A stretch of DNA of 64,000 nucleotides from Caballeronia temeraria (GTDB taxonomy: Bacteria; Pseudomonadota; Gammaproteobacteria; Burkholderiales; Burkholderiaceae), in NCBI RefSeq assembly GCF_001544795.2, contig NZ_FCOI02000031.1, positions 1-64,000 on the forward strand, given 5' to 3'. Made by a program: the position numbers and the translations under genes. The notes under the pieces were generated by a model that made no database searches, had not been told where the DNA came from, and worked only from the letters and a program-made list of their open reading frames with translations. Positions 1 through 8,664 of the stretch are shown one piece after another. Each line of letters begins with the position of its first letter. Position 1 is the stretch's first letter.

Positions 1-69
1 AGGACCGTGAAACGACTCCACGCCGATGATAGTGCGGATTCCCGTGTGAAAGTAGGTAATCGTCAGGCT
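1..69 (+). rRNA. rrf: 5S ribosomal RNA, 3' part
   Basis: The first bases match the second half of betaproteobacterial 5S rRNA, including the GAACGACTCC-like and CGTGTGAAAGTAGGT segments and the closing GTCAGGCT. The 5' half lies outside the window, so this is the last gene of an rrn operon read rightward. The exact 3' end is placed by comparison with the known family and may be off by a few bases. The sequence after it is a terminator, as expected. Confidence 0.93.
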
Positions 70-85
70 CCTTATGCCGTACGAC

Positions 86-117
86 AAAAACCCCACCCCG
101 CAAAGGTGGGGTTTTTG
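86..117 (+). terminator. rrn operon rho-independent terminator
   Basis: AAAAACCCCACC, a short loop and GGTGGGGTTTTT form a perfect GC-rich hairpin closed by an A-tract and followed by a T-tract. It sits directly after the 5S rRNA and so ends the rRNA transcript. Confidence 0.92.
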
Positions 118-244
118 CGTTGGGGCGCGCGATTTACCTCAACAAAATCCGTCCCGACACCATCCTCTCTCCGATGCGCGGTTTGAGTCGGTAGAATGGC
201 GTCGAAAGGTTGTACCCATCATGCCGACCCATCCCGGAGCGCAT

Positions 245-889
245 ATGAGAACGAGCCTGTTGATTGCCACGGTCAGCGCCGCCTTACTTTTCACGGCGTG
301 CGGCAAAAAGAACGATGCAAGCGAGTCCAGCCTGGGCGACGCGATTTCCGCCGACATGAAAACGAACCGCGGCTTGCTATGCCTGAATCGAAGCGGACGC
401 GGGCCGTACGCGTTTCCATCGCTTTATAGCAACCGGGATCTGAACGAGTATTCAGCCGCCGCGTTGCGCGAACAACTCGCCGCGCTCGAGAAAAGCGGGC
501 TCATCGCCCGCGCGGCGCCTACATCGGCGAACGCCAATGCCAAGCAGAACGGCATCGCATATAGCTTGACCGGCGAAGGGCAGAAGTACGCGGTCGAAAC
601 GAACCGGCCCGCAGGCGATCCCAATGCGACGAGCGACCCACGCGCCTCGATGCTTTGCTACGCGCACGTCAAGCTCGACAAGGTCGTAAGCTGGACCGAG
701 CCCGATCCGACCGCACATCGATCCGATGTCACCTATACCTACAAGCTCGAAAACGTAGCTCCCTGGGCCGACGATCGCGACATCAAGCGCGCCTTCCCCG
801 ATGTGAGCGCCTCCGACCGTGAAGCCGGCGAGACGAAGCTGCACATCATCCTGGAGCAGCGTGAAGACGGCTGGGTCCGAGTCGACTGA
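245..889 (+). CDS. putative lipoprotein, unknown function
   Basis: A 214-residue protein. The N-terminus has a short basic start, a hydrophobic stretch and a lipobox-like LFTAC at about residues 14-18, followed by KK, so it is probably exported and lipidated. The body is soluble and acidic, with no domain I recognise. The start at this ATG is chosen because GGAG lies about 7 bases upstream and the signal sequence begins right there; a longer reading from ATG 221 is possible. It ends 13 bases before the LacI-type regulator on the same strand, but nothing links the two functionally. Confidence 0.78.
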   Translation: MRTSLLIATVSAALLFTACGKKNDASESSLGDAISADMKTNRGLLCLNRSGRGPYAFPSLYSNRDLNEYSAAALREQLAALEKSGLIARAAPTSANANAKQNGIAYSLTGEGQKYAVETNRPAGDPNATSDPRASMLCYAHVKLDKVVSWTEPDPTAHRSDVTYTYKLENVAPWADDRDIKRAFPDVSASDREAGETKLHIILEQREDGWVRVD

Positions 890-902
890 GGTCCATCGGC
901 GC

Positions 903-1943
903 ATGTCTGAACAGGTCTTCGATCCTTCCGCCGGTCCGCCGCGTATGTCCGACGTCGCGCGTCTCGCCGGCGTCTCGAAGATGACCGTATCGCGCGTGCT
1001 AGCCGGCCACAGCGTTGCGCACGCGACGCGCGAACGCGTGCAGAAAGCAATCGACGAACTCGGCTACGTTGCCGATGCCGCCGCCGGCGCGCTGTCGTCC
1101 GGGCGGTCGGAGTTTGTCGCCGTGCTGGTGCCATCGCTTGCGAGTTCCAATTTCTCAGACACCGTGCGCGGGCTTTCCGCCTCGCTCGAGCCGCACGGCC
1201 TGCAACTGCTGATCGGCGACACCGACTATCATCTGGATCGCGAGGAACGGCTCGTACGCTCGATGCTGCGTCATCAGCCGCGCTGCATCGCGTTGACGGG
1301 CTCGCGTCATACGGACGCGACGCGCACGCTGTTGCGTCGCTCGGGCGTGCCCGTCGTGGAGATGTGGGACGCGCCTTCCGATCCGATCGACGCCGCCGTC
1401 GGTTTCTCCAACGTCAGCGCGGCGCGCGAAATGGTGCGGTATCTGGCGGACAAGGGCTACGAACGCATCGGCTTTCTGGGCGGGGCAAGCGAGCTGGATC
1501 GACGCGGACTGGATCGGCTGAAGGGCTTTCGCGCGCAGATGAAGGCGCTCGGCCTCGATGACCGGCGCATGGTTCGTCTGGGCGATTCGCCCATCACGAT
1601 GAGTCACGGCGGCCCCGCGATGGCCGCGCTCCTCGAATCCTGGCCCGACACGCAAGCCGTGATGTGCGTGAGCGACATGTCCGCGTTCGGCGCGATAATG
1701 GAATGTCACCGGCGCGGCCTCGTCGTCCCGGACGATATCGCCATCGCGGGCTTCGGCAATTTCGAAGTCGCCGCGTGCTGCACGCCATCGATCACGACGG
1801 TTTCCGTCGACGCATATGGCATCGGCGTGCGCACCGGCGAAACCTTGCTGGCGGCGCTGGAAGCGCGCGATCAGGGTATCGCCAGTCCGGCTGGCAAACG
1901 CGTACGTATCGCTTATTCCGTGGTGCCGCGCGAAAGCGCCTGA
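903..1943 (+). CDS. LacI/GntR-family transcriptional regulator
   Basis: A 346-residue repressor. An N-terminal helix-turn-helix (MSDVARLAGVSKMTVSRVL, about residues 15-33) and hinge helix are followed by a periplasmic-binding-protein-like effector domain. The subfamily is that of GntR-type gluconate and sugar-acid regulators. It lies just upstream, in the same direction, of the dehydratase and SDR genes, and the gap to the dehydratase holds a GTTACC/GGTAAC palindrome of the kind bound by LacI/GntR proteins. The inferred role is repression of the sugar-oxidation genes, relieved by a sugar or sugar acid. Caulobacter crescentus uses a LacI-type XylR for its xylose operon, which fits. Confidence 0.9.
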   Translation: MSEQVFDPSAGPPRMSDVARLAGVSKMTVSRVLAGHSVAHATRERVQKAIDELGYVADAAAGALSSGRSEFVAVLVPSLASSNFSDTVRGLSASLEPHGLQLLIGDTDYHLDREERLVRSMLRHQPRCIALTGSRHTDATRTLLRRSGVPVVEMWDAPSDPIDAAVGFSNVSAAREMVRYLADKGYERIGFLGGASELDRRGLDRLKGFRAQMKALGLDDRRMVRLGDSPITMSHGGPAMAALLESWPDTQAVMCVSDMSAFGAIMECHRRGLVVPDDIAIAGFGNFEVAACCTPSITTVSVDAYGIGVRTGETLLAALEARDQGIASPAGKRVRIAYSVVPRESA

Positions 1944-1983
1944 GCCGAAGCAATGCGGCGATTGCGTGCTAACATTGATTGAA

Positions 1984-1999
1984 ATGTTACCGGTAACGC
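1984..1999 (+). promoter_or_regulatory. palindromic operator for the LacI-type regulator
   Basis: A perfect 12-bp palindrome, GTTACCGGTAAC, at 1986-1997 sits within ATGTTACCGGTAACGC. This closely resembles the E. coli GntR operator consensus. It lies about 50 bases upstream of the dehydratase start and about 40 bases after the regulator stop, so the adjacent regulator probably binds here. Binding itself is inferred. Confidence 0.75.
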
Positions 2000-2049
2000 A
2001 AAACATCAGCACAGCGTCGAACGACTGTGAATGAATGGAGACACGCCCC

Positions 2050-3834
2050 ATGACGCAACAGAATCCCAGACGTCTGCGCAGCCAGGAATGGTTCGACGAT
2101 CCCTCGCACGCCGACATGACCGCGCTCTACGTTGAGCGCTTCATGAATTACGGACTGACGCGCGAGGAACTGCAGTCGGGTCGCCCGATCATCGGCATTG
2201 CGCAGACCGGCAGCGATCTCGCGCCGTGCAATCGCCATCACATCGAACTCGCCGCGCGCACGAAGGCAGGTATTCGCGATGCCGGCGGCATCCCGATGGA
2301 ATTCCCCGTGCATCCGCTCGCGGAGCAGAGCCGCCGTCCGACCGCCGCGCTGGACCGCAATCTCGCCTATCTCGGTCTCGTCGAGATCCTGCACGGCTTT
2401 CCGCTCGATGGCGTCGTGCTGACCACCGGTTGCGACAAGACCACGCCCGCGTGTCTGATGGCGGCGGCGACGGTCGACATGCCCGCGATCGTCCTCTCGG
2501 GCGGCCCGATGCTCGACGGCTGGCACGAAGGAAAGCGCGTCGGCTCGGGCACGGTGATCTGGCACGCGCGCAATCTGCTCGCGGCGGGCGAGATCGATTA
2601 CGAAGGCTTCATGCAATTGACGACCGCATCGTCGCCGTCGATCGGCCATTGCAACACGATGGGCACCGCGCTCTCGATGAACAGTCTGGCCGAAGCGCTC
2701 GGCATGTCCTTGCCGACGTGCGCGAGCATTCCCGCCGCGTATCGCGAGCGCGGGCAGATGGCGTATGCCACCGGCAAGCGCATCGTCGACATGGTGCGCG
2801 AGGACCTGAAGCCGTCGAAGATCATGACGCGCGAGGCGTTCATCAACGCGATCGTCGTTGCGTCCGCGCTGGGTGCATCGACGAATTGCCCGCCGCATCT
2901 GATCGCGATTGCTCGGCACATGGGGATCGAGCTGAGTCTCGATGACTGGCAGCGTCACGGCGAGCAAGTGCCGCTCATCGTGAACTGCATGCCGGCGGGG
3001 GAATATCTCGGCGAGAGCTTCCATCGTTCGGGCGGGGTGCCGGCGGTGATCCGGCAACTCGACGAAGCGGGGCTCATCGAGCGCGATTGTCTGACCGTAT
3101 CGGGCCGCACGATCGGCGAGATCGCGAGCGATGCGCCCGCCGCCGACAACGAAGTCATCCGCACCGCCGCCGATCCGCTGAAACACGGCGCGGGCTTCAT
3201 GGTCCTGTCCGGCAATTTCTTCGATAGCGCCATCATGAAGATGTCGGTGGTCGGCGACGCGTTCAGAAAGACCTATCTGAGCGAGCCGGGCGCGGAGAAC
3301 GCGTTCGAAGCGCGCGCGATCGTCTTCGACGGTCCTGAGGATTACCACGCGCGCATCAACGATCCATCGCTCGACATCGACGAACACTGCATCCTCGTGA
3401 TTCGCGGCTGTGGCACGGTGGGCTATCCGGGCAGCGCGGAAGTCGTGAACATGGCGCCGCCCGCCGAGCTGATCAAGCACGGCGTCGATTCGCTGCCCTG
3501 CATGGGCGATGGCCGCCAGAGCGGCACGTCCGCGAGCCCTTCGATTCTCAACATGTCGCCGGAAGCGGCGATCGGCGGCGGTCTCGCGCTGCTGCGCACG
3601 AACGACAGGATTCGCGTCGATCTGAACGCGCGCAGCGTGAACGTGCTGCTCGACGAAGCCGAGCTCGAAAGCCGCCGTGCGCAATCCGCCTTTGCCGCGC
3701 CGCTTGCGCAGACGCCGTGGCAGGAGTTGTATCGGCAGACGGTCGGGCAATTGTCGACGGGCGGATGTCTCGAACCCGCGACGCTGTATCTGAAGGTCAT
3801 CGAAACGCGCGGCAATCCGCGCCACTCTCACTGA
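2050..3834 (+). CDS. xylD: IlvD/Edd-family sugar-acid dehydratase (D-xylonate dehydratase type)
   Basis: A 594-residue enzyme that removes water from an aldonic acid to give a 2-keto-3-deoxy acid. The three cysteines for the iron-sulfur cluster are at C60 (APCN), C128 (TTGCDKTTP) and C201 (GHCNTMGT), and the family's GDGRQSGT segment is present. Length and sequence are very close to Caulobacter xylonate dehydratase as I recall it (RSxxWFD start, FMNYG, GIPMEFPVHP). Start chosen at MTQQN, with GGAG nine bases upstream. It is followed after 10 bases by the SDR, forming an operon. L-arabonate or D-fuconate are alternative substrates. Confidence 0.88.
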   Translation: MTQQNPRRLRSQEWFDDPSHADMTALYVERFMNYGLTREELQSGRPIIGIAQTGSDLAPCNRHHIELAARTKAGIRDAGGIPMEFPVHPLAEQSRRPTAALDRNLAYLGLVEILHGFPLDGVVLTTGCDKTTPACLMAAATVDMPAIVLSGGPMLDGWHEGKRVGSGTVIWHARNLLAAGEIDYEGFMQLTTASSPSIGHCNTMGTALSMNSLAEALGMSLPTCASIPAAYRERGQMAYATGKRIVDMVREDLKPSKIMTREAFINAIVVASALGASTNCPPHLIAIARHMGIELSLDDWQRHGEQVPLIVNCMPAGEYLGESFHRSGGVPAVIRQLDEAGLIERDCLTVSGRTIGEIASDAPAADNEVIRTAADPLKHGAGFMVLSGNFFDSAIMKMSVVGDAFRKTYLSEPGAENAFEARAIVFDGPEDYHARINDPSLDIDEHCILVIRGCGTVGYPGSAEVVNMAPPAELIKHGVDSLPCMGDGRQSGTSASPSILNMSPEAAIGGGLALLRTNDRIRVDLNARSVNVLLDEAELESRRAQSAFAAPLAQTPWQELYRQTVGQLSTGGCLEPATLYLKVIETRGNPRHSH

Positions 3835-3844
3835 GCGAGCCGCC

Positions 3845-4612
3845 ATGTCCTACGCCATCTATCCGAGTCTTGCGGACAAGCGTGTCGTCGTGACGGGCGG
3901 CGGCAGCGGCATCGGCGCGGCGATCGTCGAGGCATTCGCGAAGCAGGGCGCGCGCGTGTTGTTCATCGATGTCGCCGAGGCCGACTCGCGTCAGCTCGAA
4001 CAGACGCTCGCCAACGAAAAGCACGCGCCGAAGTTTCTGCATTGCGATCTGCGCGATGCCGATGCCATCGACAAAGCCTTCGACGATATCGCCCGCGAAG
4101 CCGGTTCCATCGACGTGCTCGTCAACAACGCCGCGAGCGACGACCGTCATCAATGGGACAACGTGAGCGCCGCGTACTGGGACGAGCGCATGGCCGTGAA
4201 CCTGCGGCATCAGTTCTTCTGCGCGCAGGCCGCGGCGAAACGCATGCGCTCGCAAAAACGCGGCGCGATCGTGAACATGGGTTCGATCTCATGGCATCTC
4301 GCGCTGCCGGATCTGACGCTCTATATGACCGCGAAGGCCGCGATCGAAGGGCTCACGCGCGGTCTCGCGCGGGAACTCGGCGAGCACGGCATTCGCGTGA
4401 ACACGGTGATTCCGGGCGCCGTGCGCACGCCGCGTCAGATGAAGCTGTGGCAATCGCCCGAAAGCGAGGCGAAGCTGCTCGCGCAGCAATGCCTGCACGA
4501 GCGGATCGATCCGGAACACATCGCGCGCATGGTGCTGTTCCTCTCATCCGACGATGCGGCCCGCTGCACCGCGCGCGACTATTACGTCGATGCCGGATGG
4601 TTCGGAACGTAA
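3845..4612 (+). CDS. xylB: SDR sugar 1-dehydrogenase (D-xylose dehydrogenase type)
   Basis: A 255-residue short-chain dehydrogenase. It has the nucleotide-binding TGGGSGIG motif near residue 18, NNA, the SISWH segment with the catalytic Ser, and the YMTAK catalytic Tyr/Lys pair. The N-terminus (SYAIYPSL) and the DDRH, AYWDER and NLRH segments match Caulobacter XylB, which oxidises D-xylose to xylonolactone with NAD+. It is co-transcribed with the xylonate-type dehydratase. The later Weimberg enzymes (KDX dehydratase, ketoglutarate semialdehyde dehydrogenase) are not in this window. Substrate is inferred from homology. Confidence 0.85.
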   Translation: MSYAIYPSLADKRVVVTGGGSGIGAAIVEAFAKQGARVLFIDVAEADSRQLEQTLANEKHAPKFLHCDLRDADAIDKAFDDIAREAGSIDVLVNNAASDDRHQWDNVSAAYWDERMAVNLRHQFFCAQAAAKRMRSQKRGAIVNMGSISWHLALPDLTLYMTAKAAIEGLTRGLARELGEHGIRVNTVIPGAVRTPRQMKLWQSPESEAKLLAQQCLHERIDPEHIARMVLFLSSDDAARCTARDYYVDAGWFGT

Positions 4613-4614
4613 CG

Positions 4615-4634
4615 ACGTAACGCGAACGTTACGT
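4615..4634. terminator. perfect hairpin between convergent genes
   Basis: ACGTAACG, loop CGAA, CGTTACGT: a perfect 8-bp stem placed between the stop codons of the SDR (+) and the hypothetical gene (-). There is no T-tract on either side, so termination strength is doubtful and a protein-binding role is equally possible. Confidence 0.45.
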
Positions 4635-4642
4635 AGCACGCG

Positions 4643-4975
4643 TCAGATACGCGCATCGCGGCGCCGCGCCGGTTTGGGCGTCGCCTTGACGGCGGGCATC
4701 GTGCCGCTTTCGATGTAATGCTGCACGGCGTCGGCGGCTTCGTGATAGCCGCGTTCATCGAGCCAATGCCAGACCGCGGCGAGAAAGAGGCCGAGACTCG
4801 CATGCCCGCAATGGGCGATGACTTCGGCGATGCCTTCCGCGAGTGCTTCGTTGCGGCCTTCCGGGCGCATCGCGCTGGCGACGTGAGATGCCGCGCGAGA
4901 GACCAGCATCGCGTGCATCGTGTGCAATTGCGGGTTGAACGTGTTTATTGCGTTTCTTCTTTGACTGCCACTCAT
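4643..4975 (-). CDS. conserved hypothetical protein
   Basis: A 110-residue protein of unknown function. It begins MSGSQRRN, has a long helical middle section and a short basic tail (PKPARRRDAR). No signal peptide or membrane segment is visible. The start was chosen because a G-rich ribosome-binding sequence (GGGGGCG) precedes this ATG; upstream in-frame residues look like non-coding Arg-rich read-through. It converges on the SDR gene and is transcribed alone. Confidence 0.6.
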   Translation of the reverse strand: MSGSQRRNAINTFNPQLHTMHAMLVSRAASHVASAMRPEGRNEALAEGIAEVIAHCGHASLGLFLAAVWHWLDERGYHEAADAVQHYIESGTMPAVKATPKPARRRDARI

Positions 4976-5221
4976 GACGCCCCCGTTTTTGACTTCGGCT
5001 CGATACGCGCCCGAATGCGAAATTCGCATCGAAAAAAGAGCACGCGCCGCGATTGTTTTCGAAAGCGCCTCGTCATGGCGCCGGGGCGACTGAACGCAAG
5101 AAGCGGGCCGGGTGCGGCGACGCGTCATGACTTATTCCGTGCGGCCTTGCGGGGCGCGGCACGGCGCGTGCTCGTCGACGACTCGGAGACCAGCGCGAGC
5201 CGCGAGTTCTCCATGCATTCC

Positions 5222-5227
5222 GTACAA
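5222..5227 (+). promoter_or_regulatory. candidate -10 box for the MBL-fold lipoprotein
   Basis: TACAAT lies 35 bases before the chosen start codon and would give a short leader. No convincing -35 element is seen, so this is only a candidate. Confidence 0.4.
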
Positions 5228-5261
5228 TCGGATGCCCACATGGCACCGCCTCGTTCAAAAC

Positions 5262-6428
5262 ATGCGTCTCATGTCTTCTTTTTCGGCCGATGCGCTCGTG
5301 CGGCATGCCCGCGCCATGCTCTGCACACTCGCGCTCCTGGCGGGCTGCTCGTCGGGCACGCCCGCGCGCAGCGAGGAAGCCGCGTCCGCACCCGAGTCGA
5401 CGCAGCCGCAGCCGCTGCATCACGCGAAGCGCACGTCATCGGGCTATGAAAACAACTACGGACATCTGCCGCGCGAATCGTTTTTGAAGTGGCGCTGGGA
5501 GCGCTTCACGCAAGGCTTGCCGAAGCCGCCCGCGAACGGCTATCACTTCCCGATGGCGCATCCGGACATCGCGTGGCTCAAGGCGAACCGCACCGCCGAC
5601 ACGCTCACGTGGATCGGTCACGCAAGCGCGCTGCTGCAGATCGACGGCGTGAACATCCTCACCGATCCCGTGTTTTCCGAACGCGCGTCGCCGCTGTCGT
5701 TCGCGGGCCCGAAGCGCAAGACGCCGCCCGGTCTCACGCTCGACGAACTTCCGCATATCGACATCGTGCTGATCTCGCACAATCACTACGATCATCTCGA
5801 CAAGCCGAGCGTCGAGGCGCTCAACCGCCAGGCAGGCGGGCCGCCGCGCTTTCTCGTGCCGCTCGGCATCAAACAGTGGATGAACGATATCGGCGTGACG
5901 AACGTAGAAGAGCTCGACTGGAGCGATGAGACCCACGCCGCCGGCCTCGATATCTGGTTCGTGCCGGCCCAGCACTGGTCCGCGCGCACCCCGTTCGATC
6001 GCGCGGAAACGCTGTGGGGCGGCTGGGTCGTGAAGACGCCGGCGGGCGCGGCGCATCCGTTTTCGTTTTACTTCGCGGGCGACACGGGCTACTCGCCGGA
6101 CTTCCGCGATATCGGCGCGCGCTTCGGCGGATTCGATCTCGCGCTGATTCCGATCGGCGCCTACGATCCGCGCTGGTTCATGCATGCGCAGCACGTCGAT
6201 CCGGAAGAAGCGGTGCGCATTTTCCGGGACGTTCACGCAAAAAAAGCGATCGGCGTCCACTGGGGCTCGTTCGAGCTGACCGACGAACCGCTCGACGAGC
6301 CGCCGCGCCGTCTCGCCGAAGCCGTGCGCCGCGCCGGCCTGCCCGCGGAAGCGTTCACCGTGCTGACACACGGCGAAATGATTCATCTCGACACGCCGAA
6401 CTCAAGCGCCGCCACAATCGGCCGTTAA
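5262..6428 (+). CDS. MBL-fold metallo-hydrolase lipoprotein (UlaG/NAPE-PLD-like)
   Basis: A 388-residue predicted outer-membrane or periplasmic lipoprotein. The hydrophobic N-terminus ends in the lipobox LLAGC. The hydrolase domain carries the metal-binding HNHYDH motif, a further His (AQHW), Asp in GDTGYS and a late His (GVHWGS), so the dinuclear metal site looks complete. Relatives include RomA, UlaG and mammalian NAPE-PLD, which cleave phosphodiester or lactone bonds; the substrate here is unknown. The start is uncertain: ATG 5262, 5271 and 5316 all keep the lipobox. It is followed by the wsp operon after 127 bases. Confidence 0.85.
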   Translation: MRLMSSFSADALVRHARAMLCTLALLAGCSSGTPARSEEAASAPESTQPQPLHHAKRTSSGYENNYGHLPRESFLKWRWERFTQGLPKPPANGYHFPMAHPDIAWLKANRTADTLTWIGHASALLQIDGVNILTDPVFSERASPLSFAGPKRKTPPGLTLDELPHIDIVLISHNHYDHLDKPSVEALNRQAGGPPRFLVPLGIKQWMNDIGVTNVEELDWSDETHAAGLDIWFVPAQHWSARTPFDRAETLWGGWVVKTPAGAAHPFSFYFAGDTGYSPDFRDIGARFGGFDLALIPIGAYDPRWFMHAQHVDPEEAVRIFRDVHAKKAIGVHWGSFELTDEPLDEPPRRLAEAVRRAGLPAEAFTVLTHGEMIHLDTPNSSAATIGR

Positions 6429-6469
6429 TACGGACTGGCAGCGCGTCTCTCACGCGCAAGAATTCATCC

Positions 6470-6486
6470 TACAATTGAGACGTCTC
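6470..6486 (+). promoter_or_regulatory. candidate wsp promoter and palindrome
   Basis: A TACAAT -10-like box at 6470-6475 is followed at once by the perfect 10-bp palindrome GAGACGTCTC (6477-6486), about 70 bases upstream of the wspA start. The -35 region is poor. The palindrome may be a regulator site; no binder is identified. Confidence 0.35.
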
Positions 6487-6555
6487 GTCATCGAGGCGGG
6501 CTCGCGATTGCGCCGGCGCGGCAATCGTCGTTATCCACTGATAGGGCTCAAACGC

Positions 6556-8181
6556 GTGAAGCAACTGTCCATTCGGCATCGCATTCTGGCGAGCTTCGGC
6601 ATCATCCTGACCTTGATGCTGATCATGGCCGCGCTCTCGTACACGCTGCTCGGCGGGATCGATCGCGAAGCGAAGAGCCTCGAAGACGATTCGATGCTCG
6701 GCTTTTCGCTCTCCAGCGACCTTCGCGCGGCGTGGTTCGAGAACTACACGATCACGCAGCGGCTCGTTTTCATCGACAGCGACGCGGAGCAGGTGCGCCG
6801 CGACACGCAGCGTCTCGCCGAAACGCGCGCGAGCATCGACAAGCTGATGGACACCTACGTGCCCACCATCTTCGAAGAAGAAGACCGCCGTCTCTTCAAC
6901 GATTTCAAGCGTCAGCGCGACCTCTACATTCCGATCCAGGATCAGGCGCTGCGCGAGCTCGCGGGCTCGAAGGACGCGGCCGTCGCGACCTTCAACACGC
7001 GTCTCACGCCGGCGTGGGAAGCGGGACAGATCGCGGCGCGCGCGCTCGTCGATCACAACGAGACCTTCAACGCGAAATCGGTGGAAAGCATTCGCGGCTC
7101 GGTGCAGAAGTCGGAAGCGACGCTCATCGTCATCATGCTGATTGCGATCGCGGCGGCGGCGGTGCTCGGCTTCATGCTGATGAAGGCGCTGACGGTGCCG
7201 ATGCTGCGCATGGTCGATGTCGTCGACAAGATGCGCACCGGCGACCTCACGCAGCGGCTCGCGCTCGCGCGCCGCGACGAATTCGGCACGCTGGAAGCGG
7301 GCTTCAACCGCATGACCGACGAACTCACGGGCCTCGTCGGCCAGGCTCAGAAATCGGCGGTGCAGGTGACGACGTCGGTATCGGAAATCGCCGCGACCGC
7401 GCGCGAACAGCAGGCCACCGCGAGCGAAACGGCTGCGACGACGACGGAAATCGGCGCGACGTCGCGAGAAATTTTCGCGACCGCGCGCGATCTCGTGCGC
7501 ACGATGAACGAAGTGTCGGGCGTCGCGGAGCAATCGGCGGCGCTCGCGGGCACCGGTCAGGCGGGACTCACGCGCATGGAAGAAACCATGCGCCTCGTGA
7601 TGGAAGCGGCGGGCTCGGTGAACAGCAAGCTCGCGATCCTCAACGAGAAGGCGGGCAACATCAATCAGGTGGTCGCGACCATCACGAAGGTCGCGGATCA
7701 GACCAATCTGCTTTCGCTGAACGCGGCGATCGAAGCGGAGAAGGCGGGCGAGTACGGGCGCGGCTTCGCGGTCGTCGCGACCGAGATTCGCCGTCTCGCC
7801 GATCAGACGGCGGTCGCCACGTTCGATATCGAGCAGATGGTGAAGGAGATTCAATCGGCCGTCGCCGCGGGCGTGATGGGCATGGACAAGTTCTCCGAGG
7901 AAGTGCGCCGCGGCATGCTCGACGTGCAGCAAGTAGGTGGACAGCTTTCGCAGATCATCCATCAGGTGCAGACGCTCGCGCCGCGCTTTTCGATGATCAA
8001 CGAAGGCATGCAGACGCAGGCCACCGGCGCGGACCAGATTTCGCAGGCGCTCTCGCAGCTGTCCGAGGCCGCGCAGCAGACGGCGGAGTCGCTGCGCCAG
8101 TCGACGCAGGCGATCGATGACCTCACGCACGTCGCGAACGGCTTGCGCACGGGCGTGTCGCGCTTCAAGGTCGCCGCGTAA
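6556..8181 (+). CDS. wspA: methyl-accepting chemotaxis protein WspA
   Basis: A 541-residue membrane chemoreceptor that senses surface contact and controls the WspE kinase. Order of parts: N-terminal transmembrane helix (about 8-30), periplasmic four-helix-bundle domain, second transmembrane helix (about 190-215), HAMP, and a cytoplasmic signalling coiled coil. The hairpin tip reads [18 protein letters not shown], typical of WspA rather than generic receptors. GTG start chosen because KQLSIRHRI immediately precedes the first membrane helix; AGGG lies upstream. It is the first gene of the wspABCDEFR operon. Confidence 0.93.
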   Translation: MKQLSIRHRILASFGIILTLMLIMAALSYTLLGGIDREAKSLEDDSMLGFSLSSDLRAAWFENYTITQRLVFIDSDAEQVRRDTQRLAETRASIDKLMDTYVPTIFEEEDRRLFNDFKRQRDLYIPIQDQALRELAGSKDAAVATFNTRLTPAWEAGQIAARALVDHNETFNAKSVESIRGSVQKSEATLIVIMLIAIAAAAVLGFMLMKALTVPMLRMVDVVDKMRTGDLTQRLALARRDEFGTLEAGFNRMTDELTGLVGQAQKSAVQVTTSVSEIAATAREQQATASETAATTTEIGATSREIFATARDLVRTMNEVSGVAEQSAALAGTGQAGLTRMEETMRLVMEAAGSVNSKLAILNEKAGNINQVVATITKVADQTNLLSLNAAIEAEKAGEYGRGFAVVATEIRRLADQTAVATFDIEQMVKEIQSAVAAGVMGMDKFSEEVRRGMLDVQQVGGQLSQIIHQVQTLAPRFSMINEGMQTQATGADQISQALSQLSEAAQQTAESLRQSTQAIDDLTHVANGLRTGVSRFKVAA

Positions 8182-8193
8182 CGGCGCGCCGCG

Positions 8194-8664
8194 ATGCTCT
8201 TCGTCCAGTTCACGCTCGGCCCCGACCGCTATCTGCTCGACAGCGCGCAGATCGAACGCATGCTGCCGCTCGCGCCGCTGAAGTCGCTGCCGGGCGCGCC
8301 CGGGTGGGTCGCGGGCGTGCTCGACTACGAAGGCGCGAGCGTGCCCGTCATCGATATCGCCGCGCTCGCGCTTGCGCGTCCGTCGCAGGAACGGTTGTCG
8401 ACGCGGCTCGCGCTCGTCGCGTATCCGCGCCGTGGCGGCGATGGCGCGAGCACGCATCATCGGCTCGGTCTGCTGCTCGAACAGGCGACGCGCACCGTCA
8501 CGTTCGATGCCGCGTCGTTCACCGATGCCGGCATCGACACGCCGCACGCGCGCTATCTCGGCCCGCTTACGCGCGACGAGCAAGGCTTGTTGCAATGGGT
8601 GCGCATCGAGCATCTGTTGCCCGATGACGTACAGGCGCTGCTCTTCGCCGGGAGCGAAGCATGA
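8194..8664 (+). CDS. wspB: CheW-like coupling protein WspB
   Basis: A 156-residue CheW-domain protein that links the WspA receptor array to the WspE kinase. The whole length is one CheW fold (FTLGPDRYLLDSAQIERML near the start, GVLDYEGASVPVID in the middle). It starts 13 bases after wspA and overlaps wspC by four bases (ATGA), which points to translational coupling. Confidence 0.9.
   Translation: MLFVQFTLGPDRYLLDSAQIERMLPLAPLKSLPGAPGWVAGVLDYEGASVPVIDIAALALARPSQERLSTRLALVAYPRRGGDGASTHHRLGLLLEQATRTVTFDAASFTDAGIDTPHARYLGPLTRDEQGLLQWVRIEHLLPDDVQALLFAGSEA

Noticed and set aside
1987-3846. Long minus-strand open frame opposite the sugar-acid dehydratase
   Set aside because: Antisense shadow; the opposite strand has a full-length conserved enzyme with ribosome-binding site.
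6469-8613. Long minus-strand open frame opposite wspA and wspB
   Set aside because: Antisense shadow with Arg-rich, domainless translation; the sense frame is a clear chemoreceptor.
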